A stretch of DNA of 64,000 nucleotides. Origin: Bacillota bacterium. GTDB taxonomy: Bacteria > Bacillota > Clostridia > Christensenellales > Aristaeellaceae. The translations under genes and the position numbers were made by a program. The notes under the pieces are model-generated. The model was not told the origin of the DNA. It saw nothing but the letters and a program-made list of their open reading frames with translations, and did no database searches. Below, in pieces: positions 51,487 to 60,843 of this stretch (positions are counted from its first letter, which is position 1; each line of letters opens with the position of its first letter). The stretch covers positions 1 to 64,000 of the forward strand of contig JAEWSC010000038.1 in NCBI GenBank assembly GCA_023398575.1, read 5' to 3'.

Positions 51487-54400
51487 ATGGCCTTTACCCA
51501 CCTGCACCTGCATACGGAGTACAGTTTGCTGGATGGCGCGTGCCGGATCAAGCATCTGGTCAAGCGCTTGAAGGAATTGAATATGGACAGCTGCGCCGTT
51601 ACCGACCACGGCGTTTTGTATGGCGCCATCGAGTTTTATCAAGAATGCAAGGCAAACGGCATCAAGCCCATCTTGGGCTGTGAAGTATATATTTCTCCCG
51701 ACATGGAAGACAAGCAGGTGGTGAACCGGGAGTACAGCCACATGGTGCTGCTGTGTCAAAACAATAAGGGCTATAAAAACCTGATGACGCTGGTCAGCGA
51801 AGGGTTTATAAAGGGTTTTTACTACCGGCCTCGCATTGATTATAAGCTGTTGGAAAAGCATTCCGAGGGACTGATTTGCCTGTCCGCGTGTTTAAGCGGC
51901 GACTTGCCCAAAATGCTTTTACAAGGCAGGAGGCAGGAGGCCAAGGAATACGCCCTGCGTATGCAGCGCCTGTTTGGTGAAGGCAAATTCTATATTGAAA
52001 TCATGGACCATGGCATCGCCGAGGAAAAACAGGTGCTGCCGGAGCTGGTGCGCCTAAGCCGGGAAACCGGCGTGCCGCTGATTGCCACCAACGACGCCCA
52101 TTACCTTCGCCGGGGGGATGCTGCCGCCCAGGAGGTTTTGATGTGCATTCAAACCGGCAAAACCCTGGCCGATGACGCCCGCATGCGCATGGAGACGGAG
52201 GAGTTGTACGTAAAAAGCGAGGAGGAGATGCGAAATCTCTTTCCCGCCTGGCCCGACGCCATTGATAATACCCAGCGGATAGCGGATATGTGCAATATCT
52301 CCTTCGATTTTGACAAGATACATCTGCCCAGCTTCAAGCCCATTCCTGCGGGAGAAACACCCTATTCCTTGTTGCTCAGCCTGTGCAGGCAAGGTTTAGA
52401 AAAACGCTACCCCGGCAACGCGGGGGAAGACAGCATCCCCTACAAGCGCCTGATGTACGAACTGAACACCATTGGCAGCATGGGGTATGTAGATTACTTT
52501 TTGATCACGTGGGACTTTATCCACTACGCCAAAAGTCATAACATCATGGTCGGCCCCGGCCGCGGCAGCGGCGCGGGCTCCATTGTGGCATACACTTTGG
52601 GCATCACTGCCCTGGACCCGCTGAAATACAACCTTCTGTTTGAGCGTTTTTTGAACCCCGAGCGCATTTCCATGCCCGATTTGGATATTGACTTTTGCTA
52701 CGAGCGCCGCCAGGAAGTGATCGACTATGTGGCGGACAAGTATGGTGCGGACCACGTGGCCCAAATCATCACCTTTGGCACCATGGCAGCAAGGGGTGTG
52801 ATACGGGATGTAGGACGCGTACTGGGCATGTCATACCAGGATGTGGATAAAGTGGCAAAGGCCGTGCCCTTTGATCTGGGCATGACCTTGGAAAAGGCAT
52901 TGAAGGTCAGCCCTGAACTAAACGCAGCCTATACCAACGACGACAGAGTAAAAAAGCTCATCGATATGGGCCTCTCGCTGGAAGGCATGCCCCGGCACGC
53001 CAGCACCCACGCCGCCGGTGTGCTGATTACCAGTGCCCCGGTAACGGAATATGTGCCCCTGCAAAAAAACGATGAGGTCATCACCACCCAGTATCCCATG
53101 GGCATATTGGAAAAGCTGGGTCTTTTGAAAATGGACTTTTTGGGTCTGCGCACCCTAACCGTCATCCGGGATACACTGGATATGCTCAGAGAGCAAGGCA
53201 TTGACTTAAAGCCGGAGGACATTCCCATGGATGACCCGGCGGTATATGAGATGATCTCCCAAGGGGATACCGACGGTGTGTTTCAGTTGGAAGGCGGCGG
53301 CATGCGCAGCTTTTTGACGAACATGAAACCGGAAAACTTCGAAGACATCATCGCCGCCATCTCCCTGTACCGCCCCGGCCCCATGGAAAGCATTCCCCGC
53401 TACATTCAAGGCAAGCATAACCCTTCCACCGTGCAGTATGCCACGCCCCTTTTAAAGCCCATCCTGGATGTAACCTATGGCTGCATGGTCTACCAGGAGC
53501 AGGTGATGCAGATCGTTCGAGACCTGGCCGGCTATTCTCTGGGCCGCAGCGATCTCATGCGCCGGGCCATGTCCAAGAAAAAGCATGACGTCATGGCCAA
53601 GGAGCGGGAATATTTCGTTCACGGCATGAAGGACAAGGATGGAAATCAAGTCATACCCGGATGCGTCAACAATGGCGTGCCGGAAGAAGTGGCGGAGCAC
53701 ATCTTTGATGAAATGAGCGCCTTCGCTTCCTACGCATTCAACAAAAGCCATGCCGCGGCCTACGGCGTGGTGGCTGTGCAGACAGCCTGGCTGAAAAAGC
53801 ACCATCCCGTGCCGTTTATGGCGGCCATTATGAACAGCGTATACGGCAACGCCCAAAAGATTGCCGGCTATATACAATACTGCCGGGATCACGGCATTCC
53901 CATCCTCCCGCCGGATGTAAACATCAGCACCTGGCGGTTTCGCACCGACGCTTCCTCTGGCAAGCCCGGCATACGCTTTGGCCTAGGCGCGGTAAAGAAT
54001 GTGGGCCATAACGCGGTGGAGGCGATTGTTCATGAGCGGGGCAAAGAGAAATACAAAGACATTTTCGATTTTTGCCGCAGGGTGGATACCGACAGCGTCA
54101 ATAAGCGGGTGGTGGAAAGCCTGATCCGGGCTGGGGCTTTCGATGGTACCGGCGCAAAACGTGCACAATTGACTTCTGTGTACGAGCAAGCCCTGGAGAC
54201 TGCCGCCGGCCGCCGCAAACAAAACGTAACGGGACAGGTATCCCTGTTTGACCTGGGCGGCCCCGTGAATGCGAGCAGCTTTGCAGGAGAGAAGCTGCCC
54301 CCCATGGAGGAGCTTCCCTTCAGAACCCTTTTGGCCATGGAGAAAGAGATGACCGGTGTGTATATTACCGGCCATCCCCTGGATGAGTACGCCCATCTAT

Positions 54401-55080
54401 TAAGTCAGCTGGAATGCAACACCGCCTATGTGGCGGAGCTTTCTGAACGGCCCGATAAAGGTCAGGCCATGGATGGTATGACTGTGCGCATGGGCGGCAT
54501 ACTGGCGGACGCCAGGGGCAAGGCCACCAAAAAGGGTGCGTTTATGGGCTTTATTACGCTGGAAGATTTGACGGGGCAAATAGAGGGCTTGGTCTTTCCC
54601 AAAATCTATGAAAAATTCAGTGGGGTGCTCAAAACCGACGAGCTGGTGGTTTTAACCGGCAAGCTTTCCATCCGCGAGGATGAAGAAATCAAGCTGCTGG
54701 TGGATTCTGTCGCGCCGCTGATGCCTACGGGCGAGGAAAAGTTACCGGTCATTGTAAACCAAACCGTCAGGCGAGTTACACAGGATGAACCCTACGATCC
54801 GTTTCCCCTGCCCTTCCATCAACCAGAGAAGCCGCTGACCGATGCGCAATTGGCCAAGCAAGCGCCTATGAAGCTGTATCTTCGGGGGTCGCGGCAGCAG
54901 CTGGAGCAAATCAAAACGGTATTGCACCAACATCCAGGCCCTGTACCTGTGTATGTGCACATACCGGAGGAGAAAATCACGCTGCTAACGCCCAAGCACC
55001 TGTGGTGCGACGGTGATGAGCAGGTGCAGCAAGCGCTGGAAAGCCTGCTAGGCATGGAGAATATCAAGGCGGTTCTGTAA
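51487..55080 (+). CDS. dnaE: DNA polymerase III alpha subunit
   Basis: 1197 residues. The N-terminal PHP domain (THLHLHTEYSLLDGACRIKHL) is followed by the family C polymerase core with VGPGRGSGAGSIVAYTLGI and the catalytic aspartates in MPDLDIDF, then QEQVMQIVRDLAGYSLGRSDLMRRAM, helix-hairpin-helix and OB-fold regions (GFITLEDLTGQIEGLVFP). This is the DnaE-type replicative polymerase; Bacillota usually also have PolC, not in this window. The ATG at 51487 has GAGGTG 7 nt upstream; earlier in-frame codons lie in the promoter. Confidence 0.96.
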   Translation: MAFTHLHLHTEYSLLDGACRIKHLVKRLKELNMDSCAVTDHGVLYGAIEFYQECKANGIKPILGCEVYISPDMEDKQVVNREYSHMVLLCQNNKGYKNLMTLVSEGFIKGFYYRPRIDYKLLEKHSEGLICLSACLSGDLPKMLLQGRRQEAKEYALRMQRLFGEGKFYIEIMDHGIAEEKQVLPELVRLSRETGVPLIATNDAHYLRRGDAAAQEVLMCIQTGKTLADDARMRMETEELYVKSEEEMRNLFPAWPDAIDNTQRIADMCNISFDFDKIHLPSFKPIPAGETPYSLLLSLCRQGLEKRYPGNAGEDSIPYKRLMYELNTIGSMGYVDYFLITWDFIHYAKSHNIMVGPGRGSGAGSIVAYTLGITALDPLKYNLLFERFLNPERISMPDLDIDFCYERRQEVIDYVADKYGADHVAQIITFGTMAARGVIRDVGRVLGMSYQDVDKVAKAVPFDLGMTLEKALKVSPELNAAYTNDDRVKKLIDMGLSLEGMPRHASTHAAGVLITSAPVTEYVPLQKNDEVITTQYPMGILEKLGLLKMDFLGLRTLTVIRDTLDMLREQGIDLKPEDIPMDDPAVYEMISQGDTDGVFQLEGGGMRSFLTNMKPENFEDIIAAISLYRPGPMESIPRYIQGKHNPSTVQYATPLLKPILDVTYGCMVYQEQVMQIVRDLAGYSLGRSDLMRRAMSKKKHDVMAKEREYFVHGMKDKDGNQVIPGCVNNGVPEEVAEHIFDEMSAFASYAFNKSHAAAYGVVAVQTAWLKKHHPVPFMAAIMNSVYGNAQKIAGYIQYCRDHGIPILPPDVNISTWRFRTDASSGKPGIRFGLGAVKNVGHNAVEAIVHERGKEKYKDIFDFCRRVDTDSVNKRVVESLIRAGAFDGTGAKRAQLTSVYEQALETAAGRRKQNVTGQVSLFDLGGPVNASSFAGEKLPPMEELPFRTLLAMEKEMTGVYITGHPLDEYAHLLSQLECNTAYVAELSERPDKGQAMDGMTVRMGGILADARGKATKKGAFMGFITLEDLTGQIEGLVFPKIYEKFSGVLKTDELVVLTGKLSIREDEEIKLLVDSVAPLMPTGEEKLPVIVNQTVRRVTQDEPYDPFPLPFHQPEKPLTDAQLAKQAPMKLYLRGSRQQLEQIKTVLHQHPGPVPVYVHIPEEKITLLTPKHLWCDGDEQVQQALESLLGMENIKAVL

Positions 55081-55207
55081 AATTGCAGTGAGAGGTCCAT
55101 CCATTTTGATACAAGCAAAAGGCAAATTCTATCGGTAATAAGCATTGCGGCATGCCTTCTGTGCTGATACAATACATGCAGCGCTTCATTCGGGAAAGGG
55201 TGCTCTT

Positions 55208-56461
55208 ATGACAAGCAAACCAAAGCTGCGCAAGGAGATGCTGCTGTTCTTTATCTTAATCACGGCAGCGGCGCTGGGGAACGGGCTGAGCGACAGCATT
55301 TATGGGAATTATTTCAAAGAAGTATTTCATGTCAGCACCTATGACCGGGGTTTTATTGAGTTCCCGCGGGAATTGCCTGGCATGCTGTGCGCACTGGTCA
55401 TTGCCTCCCTGTCCATGCTGGGGGATGTAAAGGCCAGCCTCATTGCCCAGGTGCTGGCCTGCCTTGGCCTGACAGCCCTTGGCGTATTAAAGCCCTCCTT
55501 CTCGGTGATGCTGGTATTTCTCTTTATCAACTCCATGGGCATGCACCTGTTTATGCCTTTGCAGGATTCCATTGGCATGTCGTTGGCAGAGCCAAATCAG
55601 ATTGGCCGGCGCATGGGCCAGTATGCCAGCGCGAAAACAGCCGTCAGCTTTGTCGCCGGCATCATTGTCTATTTGGGATTTCGAAGCGGCACCTTCTCCT
55701 TTTCCACGCCGGTAATCACTGTGTTTTTATTGGGAGCCGCGGCATTTTTGATTGCCATCACCGCCTCTATTTTTCTGATCAAGCAAATGGGCCGTCAGCC
55801 GGTTACCGTGCGCAAGTTTAAGCTGCTGTTCCGTAAGGAGTATAAATACTATTATATCCTGACGGTGCTCTATGGCGTGCAAAAGCAAATTGCTTTCGTG
55901 TTCGGCTCCTGGGTCGTGATTGAGCTTTTGCGAAAGGGCGCCGACATCATGTCACTTTTAATCATTGCCAGCAGCTTTCTGGGTATCTTGTTTACCCGCT
56001 ACGTGGGCCGGTGGATGGATCGGTTCGGCATCAAAAAGATGATGTACGCCGACGCGCTTTCCTTTATTATCGTTTATGTGCTGTATGGCTTTGTGGTATG
56101 GGGCATCACCAGCCATGTACTGCCGGAAGCGGGCTGGCCGGTGATGATTATCTATGGCCTTTTCGTACTGGACCGGCTTTCTATGCAGCTGGGCATTGTC
56201 AAATCCCTTTACCTGCGCTCTATTGCAGTCAATGACAACGAGGTAACGGCGGCGCTGTCTACCGGCATCAGCCTGGACCATATTGTGGCCATTATCGCGG
56301 CTCAGTTAAGCGCCGCGGTATGGATGAACTGGGGCGCCCAGTGGGTTTTCTTTATCGCCGCATTCCTGTCCCTGGGCAACCTGTTTGTCGCCTTCCGGCT
56401 GCCATCTGACAAGAAGGAGAAGGTACAAGGCCTTGTAACGGAAAGTGTTGCCGAAGCGTGA
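55208..56461 (+). CDS. MFS transporter
   Basis: 417 residues with about 12 membrane spans. Major-facilitator marks are the cytoplasmic loop after span 2 and RYVGRWMDRFGIKKMM between the halves. The spans include IVYVLYGFVVWGITSHVLP and LDHIVAIIAAQLSAAVWMNWG. The substrate is unknown; gene context (dnaE upstream, uvrA convergent) does not help. GGGAAAGGG lies 7 nt before the ATG at 55208. Confidence 0.85.
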   Translation: MTSKPKLRKEMLLFFILITAAALGNGLSDSIYGNYFKEVFHVSTYDRGFIEFPRELPGMLCALVIASLSMLGDVKASLIAQVLACLGLTALGVLKPSFSVMLVFLFINSMGMHLFMPLQDSIGMSLAEPNQIGRRMGQYASAKTAVSFVAGIIVYLGFRSGTFSFSTPVITVFLLGAAAFLIAITASIFLIKQMGRQPVTVRKFKLLFRKEYKYYYILTVLYGVQKQIAFVFGSWVVIELLRKGADIMSLLIIASSFLGILFTRYVGRWMDRFGIKKMMYADALSFIIVYVLYGFVVWGITSHVLPEAGWPVMIIYGLFVLDRLSMQLGIVKSLYLRSIAVNDNEVTAALSTGISLDHIVAIIAAQLSAAVWMNWGAQWVFFIAAFLSLGNLFVAFRLPSDKKEKVQGLVTESVAEA

Positions 56462-56539
56462 GAAGCATTGCGAGTGTATGCAGCGTCTGCCGGATGTTCC
56501 ATATGCTGTTCCTCCTTGTTTGTATCTTATTATAAAACC

Positions 56540-56600
56540 AAAGAGACTGCCGTACCGGCCGCAACAATATGCGGCGCTGACGCGGCAGTCTCTTTATCAT
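56540..56600 (+). terminator. Terminator of the MFS gene
   Basis: Outer stem AAAGAGACTGCCG / CGGCAGTCTCTTT (56540-56552 and 56583-56595) with an inner GCCGC/GCGGC stem, followed by ATCATTG. It is nearly symmetric and could act on both strands. Confidence 0.7.
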
Positions 56601-56649
56601 TGACCATAGGTTAAACCAGCACAGACGAACTAATCTATTCCTATACAGA

Positions 56650-56708
56650 GATTCCAAAGGGATATATCCCTTTGGCGGAGGGTCCCGGGAGGCAGCGCCT
56701 CCCGGGTG
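56650..56708 (-). repeat. Double-hairpin repeat after uvrA (family 3, copy 2)
   Basis: Read on the minus strand, the uvrA stop codon is followed three bases later by CCCGGGAGGC-GCT-GCCTCCCGGG, a short linker (ACCCTCCG) and CCAAAGGGATATATCCCTTTGG. The unit corresponds hairpin for hairpin to the one after kdgF at 2.6 kb, with different stem bases in the first hairpin but intact pairing. Confidence 0.7.
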
Positions 56709-56709
56709 G

Positions 56710-59541
56710 TTACTTTCTTTCCAGCATCGGTTTCAAATACTGGCCGGTATAACTTGCCTTTACCTTGCAGATTTCCTCCGGCGTGCCCGTGGCAATGATC
56801 TGTCCGCCCCTGTGCCCGCCCTCCGGACCAAGGTCTATAATGTGATCGGCGGTCTTGATGATATCCAGGTTGTGTTCAATAACGATGACACTGTTGCCGG
56901 CATCCACCAGACGCTGCAGCACCTGTACCAGGCGGTCCACATCGGCCATGTGAAGGCCGGTGGAGGGTTCGTCCAGTACATAGATGGTTTTGCCAGTGGC
57001 GCGGCGGCTGAGCTCCGTGGCCAGCTTGATCCGCTGGGCTTCGCCGCCGGATAACGTGGTGCTGGATTGCCCCAGTTTCATATACCCCAGGCCCACGTCA
57101 TACAGCGTCTCCAGCTTGCGCAGAATTTGAGGATGGTTTTCAAAATAGGTCAGCCCTTCCTCCACGGTCATTTCCAGCACATCGTGGATGGACTTGCCCT
57201 TGTAGTGAACCTCCAGCGTTTCCCGGTTGTAGCGCTTGCCCTTGCAGACCTCGCATGGGACGTAGATATCCGGCAAAAAGTGCATCTCGATTTTGATCAA
57301 GCCGTCACCGGAGCAGGCCTCACAGCGGCCGCCCTTGACATTGAAGGAGAAGCGGTTTTCTTTATAGCCCCTGGCTTTTGCATCGGGCGTCGCGGCAAAC
57401 ACCTTGCGAATGACATCAAACAGGCCGGTATACGTGGCCGGGTTGCTGCGGGGGGTGCGGCCAATAGGCGACTGGTCGATATCAATGATCTTGTCCAGCA
57501 GCTGTACGCCTTCCATTTTGTCAAAAGCGCCAGGCCGGGTTTTGGCGCGGTTTAGGTGCTTAGCCAGATACTTGTACAAGATTTCGTTGATCAGGCTGGA
57601 TTTGCCGCTGCCGGATACGCCGGTAACGCAAGTCAGCACTCCCAGCGGTATCGTGGCATCGATATTTTTGAGATTGTGCTCCCTGGCCCCTTTGATGATC
57701 AGCTTTCCGGTGGGCTGACGGCGCGTTCCCGGCACGGGAATTTTCTTTTGCCCGCTTAGGTACTGCCCGGTCAGGGAGTTGGGGTTGGCGATGATTTCTT
57801 CCACCGTGCCCTGGGCTACAATGTGCCCGCCATGAGCGCCTGCGCCGGGGCCGATATCTACAATGTAATCAGCGGCATACATGGTATCCTCATCATGCTC
57901 GACGACAATCAGCGTGTTGCCGATATCCCGCAGATGCTTTAAGGTACCCAGCAGCCTGGCATTATCCCGCTGGTGCAGGCCGATAGAAGGCTCGTCCAGG
58001 ATATACAATACGCCTACCAGGGAGGAGCCGATTTGTGTCGCCAAGCGGATGCGCTGGGCTTCGCCGCCGGACAGACTGCCCGCCGCCCGGGATAAGGTGA
58101 GATAATCCAGCCCCACATCCACCAGAAAGCCCAGGCGGGCGTTGATCTCCTTGAGAATCTGGGCCGCAATCATGGCCTGCTTTTCACTTAAGGTCAGGCC
58201 CCTAAAAAAGTTTCTGGTATCCAGCACGCTCAAATCGCTGACCTTGGCAATGTTTTCATTGCCCACGGTCACCGCCAAAGCCTCTGGCTTTAAACGCTTG
58301 CCATGGCAGTCGGGGCATTCATCGGCCACCATATACTCTTCATACAGCGCCTTCATACCATCGCTGCCGGTTTCCCGGTAGCGGCGCTCCAGAGAAGGGA
58401 TAATGCCCTCATACGGCGCGTCAAAGTGGCCTGCGCCATTCTGGCCGGCATAATGGACGGTGATCTTTTCCTTGCCGGTGCCGTACAGCAGCATGTTCAC
58501 AATCTTTTCCGGCAGGTCCTTCACCGGCGTATCCAAGTCAAAGCCATACTTTTTTGCCAGGGCGGCAAAGAACATGTTGGCGATGCTGGACGGGTCTTTC
58601 ACATTCCAGCCCATGGCGTTGATGGCGCCTTGGTTCAGGGAAAGGTTCGTGTCCGGCAAAACGATATCGGGGCTGATCTTCATCAGTGTGCCAAGGCCTG
58701 CGCAGGTGGGACATGCGCCAAAGGGGCTGTTGAAGGAGAAAAGCCGGGGAGCCAGCTCCTCAATGGAAATGCCGCAGTCGGCGCAGGCATAATTCTGGGA
58801 AAACAAAATCTCGCCCTGCTCGAACATATCGATCAGAATCAAGCCGCCGGACTGGCCTGCCGCGGTCTCCATACTGTCGGTAAGCCGCTTTTGAAGCTCT
58901 TTGCCTGGCCTGATGATCAAGCGATCGATAACAATCTCAATGGAATGCTTCTTTTGCTTGTCCAAAGGCGGCGTGTCATCAATCTCGTACAGCGTGCCGT
59001 CGATGCGTACGCGAACGAAGCCTCCCTTGCGGGCATCCTCCAAAATGCGGGCATGCTCGCCCTTGCGGCCGCGGACCACAGGCGCCAACACCTGCAGCTT
59101 GGTGCCCTCAGGATTCGACAATATCAGGTCCACCATCTGATCGATGGTTTGCTGATTGATCTCCTTGCCGCACTGGGGGCAGTGGGGTGTGCCGATGCGG
59201 GCATACAAAAGGCGCAGGTAATCGTGGATTTCCGTCACCGTACCCACGGTGGAACGGGGGTTGCGGCTGGTGGTTTTCTGATCGATGGAGATGGCGGGGG
59301 ACAATCCCTCAATATAATCGATGTCTGGCTTCTCCATCTGACCCAGGAACTGCCGGGCATAAGCGGACAGCGATTCCACATACCGCCGCTGCCCTTCGGC
59401 ATAAATCGTATCAAACGCCAGCGAGCTCTTCCCCGACCCGGACAGCCCGGTGAACACCACTAGCTTGTCGCGGGGGATCTCCAGATCAATATTCTTGAGG
59501 TTATGCTCCCTGGCCCCTTTAATCAACAGCGTATTGCGCAA
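56710..59541 (-). CDS. uvrA: Excinuclease ABC subunit A
   Basis: 943 residues. There are two ABC ATPase modules, with Walker A GLSGSGKSS and GVSGSGKSS, signatures LSGGEAQRIRLATQIGSSL and LSGGEAQRIKLATELSRR, zinc fingers with CPQCGKE / CADCGIS / CPTC and CEACSGDG / CEVCKG, and the start IKGAREHNLKNIDLEIPRDKLVVFTG. UvrA scans DNA for lesions with UvrB in nucleotide excision repair. The start codon is TTG at 59541, with GAGGTG 8 nt upstream. It lies three bases after the DUF362 gene, so the two are co-transcribed. Confidence 0.97.
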   Translation of the reverse strand: MRNTLLIKGAREHNLKNIDLEIPRDKLVVFTGLSGSGKSSLAFDTIYAEGQRRYVESLSAYARQFLGQMEKPDIDYIEGLSPAISIDQKTTSRNPRSTVGTVTEIHDYLRLLYARIGTPHCPQCGKEINQQTIDQMVDLILSNPEGTKLQVLAPVVRGRKGEHARILEDARKGGFVRVRIDGTLYEIDDTPPLDKQKKHSIEIVIDRLIIRPGKELQKRLTDSMETAAGQSGGLILIDMFEQGEILFSQNYACADCGISIEELAPRLFSFNSPFGACPTCAGLGTLMKISPDIVLPDTNLSLNQGAINAMGWNVKDPSSIANMFFAALAKKYGFDLDTPVKDLPEKIVNMLLYGTGKEKITVHYAGQNGAGHFDAPYEGIIPSLERRYRETGSDGMKALYEEYMVADECPDCHGKRLKPEALAVTVGNENIAKVSDLSVLDTRNFFRGLTLSEKQAMIAAQILKEINARLGFLVDVGLDYLTLSRAAGSLSGGEAQRIRLATQIGSSLVGVLYILDEPSIGLHQRDNARLLGTLKHLRDIGNTLIVVEHDEDTMYAADYIVDIGPGAGAHGGHIVAQGTVEEIIANPNSLTGQYLSGQKKIPVPGTRRQPTGKLIIKGAREHNLKNIDATIPLGVLTCVTGVSGSGKSSLINEILYKYLAKHLNRAKTRPGAFDKMEGVQLLDKIIDIDQSPIGRTPRSNPATYTGLFDVIRKVFAATPDAKARGYKENRFSFNVKGGRCEACSGDGLIKIEMHFLPDIYVPCEVCKGKRYNRETLEVHYKGKSIHDVLEMTVEEGLTYFENHPQILRKLETLYDVGLGYMKLGQSSTTLSGGEAQRIKLATELSRRATGKTIYVLDEPSTGLHMADVDRLVQVLQRLVDAGNSVIVIEHNLDIIKTADHIIDLGPEGGHRGGQIIATGTPEEICKVKASYTGQYLKPMLERK

Positions 59542-59544
59542 TCT

Positions 59545-60648
59545 TTACACCTCGATCAATGTATACGCCCGGGTACCGATGCCCAGCTTTTCGCTGTGGG
59601 TCAATTGGGTGATCCAATTGGTGTCCGGGTGGTTGTTCAAAAAGTGGTCGTCACTGACATGGGGCACCTCGGAAAGCTTGCTGCCCGGCAGCGGCTGCTG
59701 CTTGAGGCACGCATCCACGCAGGCCTGGTCCAGCGCCACCGGATCAAAGGAGGCAAAGATGCCAATGTCCGGCAGGATGGGCGCGTCGTTGTAATCGTGG
59801 CAGTCGCAAACGGGCGAGATATCCATCACCAGGCTCACATGAAAGTGGGGCCTGTCCTTTAAAACCGCCAAGGTATACTCAGCAATCTTCTTGTTGAGGA
59901 TGTCGTTATGCTGATCGCCGGTCGGAGAAATGGCATCCTCCGGGCAGGCGCCGATGCAGCGGCCGCAGCCCACGCACTTATCCCAGTGGATATGCGCCTT
60001 TTTATGGCTGAAGGTAATGGCGTCATGGGCGCATTCCTTACGGCACTTGCCGCAGCCTACGCACAAATCTTCATCCACCACCGGCTTGCCGGATACGTGC
60101 ATTTCCATCTTGCCGGCACGGGAACCGCAGCCCATGCCGATGTTTTTTATGGCTCCACCAAAGCCTGTGCCCTCATGGCCTTTAAAATGGGTCAGGCTGA
60201 TAAAGATATCCGCGTCCATCACGGCCCGGCCGATTTTGGCTTCCTTCACGTATTCACCGGGAACCTTAATCAGCGCTTCATCCGTGCCTTTGAGACCATC
60301 GCCGATAATCACATGACAGCCGGTGGAGAAGGGAGAAAAGCCGTTTTCATAAGCGGCCTCCAAATGATCCAGCGCGTTTTTCCGCCGGCCTACGTATAGG
60401 GTGTTGCAGTCGGTTAAAAAGGGCATGCCGCCGTTTTTACGCACCAAATCCACCAGCACCTTGGCATAGTTGGGCCGCACAAAGGAAAGGTTGCCCGGCT
60501 CGCCAAAGTGCAGCTTGATCGCCGCAAACTTCTTTTTGAAATCAATGTCCTCTATGCCCGCTTTTTTAACCAGCCGGCGCATTTTTTCCAACAGGCTGCG
60601 CCCTTCTACAACGCGCAGATTGGTGAAGTACACTTTTGAAGGTTCCAT
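59545..60648 (-). CDS. DUF362 protein with two [4Fe-4S] ferredoxin motifs
   Basis: 367 residues. The DUF362 core starts VYFTNLRVVEGRSLLEKM and contains FISLTHFKGHEGTGFGGAIKNIGMGCGSRAGK. A bacterial ferredoxin insert has two CxxCxxCxxxC motifs (LCVGCGKCRKECAHDAI, KCVGCGRCIGACPEDAI). DUF362 proteins are common in anaerobes, with suggested electron-transfer or uncharacterised roles. GGAGGAAAAGGT precedes the ATG at 60648. It is followed by uvrA on the same strand with three bases between. Confidence 0.88.
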   Translation of the reverse strand: MEPSKVYFTNLRVVEGRSLLEKMRRLVKKAGIEDIDFKKKFAAIKLHFGEPGNLSFVRPNYAKVLVDLVRKNGGMPFLTDCNTLYVGRRKNALDHLEAAYENGFSPFSTGCHVIIGDGLKGTDEALIKVPGEYVKEAKIGRAVMDADIFISLTHFKGHEGTGFGGAIKNIGMGCGSRAGKMEMHVSGKPVVDEDLCVGCGKCRKECAHDAITFSHKKAHIHWDKCVGCGRCIGACPEDAISPTGDQHNDILNKKIAEYTLAVLKDRPHFHVSLVMDISPVCDCHDYNDAPILPDIGIFASFDPVALDQACVDACLKQQPLPGSKLSEVPHVSDDHFLNNHPDTNWITQLTHSEKLGIGTRAYTLIEV

Positions 60649-60793
60649 ACCTTTTCCTCCCCGAAATTCATACCAGCATAGTGTAGCACAGCGAACGTAC
60701 TTTCGCAATGTGCGCAATGGGAATTTGACCAAGTGCACACCAACGAGATTGTTTCATTGTTTGTCGAGGATTGTTTTCGCACAAAAACCCGTG

Positions 60794-60819
60794 AAAAAGG
60801 GAGCAGATTTCTCTGCTCC
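60794..60819 (-). terminator. Terminator of the trxA-rhodanese-CoADR operon
   Basis: Stem GGAGCAGA / TCTGCTCC with a 4-nt loop; on the minus strand it is followed by CTTTTTC, about 24 bp after the oxidoreductase stop codon. Confidence 0.85.
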
Positions 60820-60843
60820 GCTTACTATGTTGTCTAAGTTTGA

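Noticed and set aside
58303..59463. 386-codon open frame opposite uvrA
   Set aside because: Antisense to a fully recognisable uvrA; no ribosome binding site or domain.
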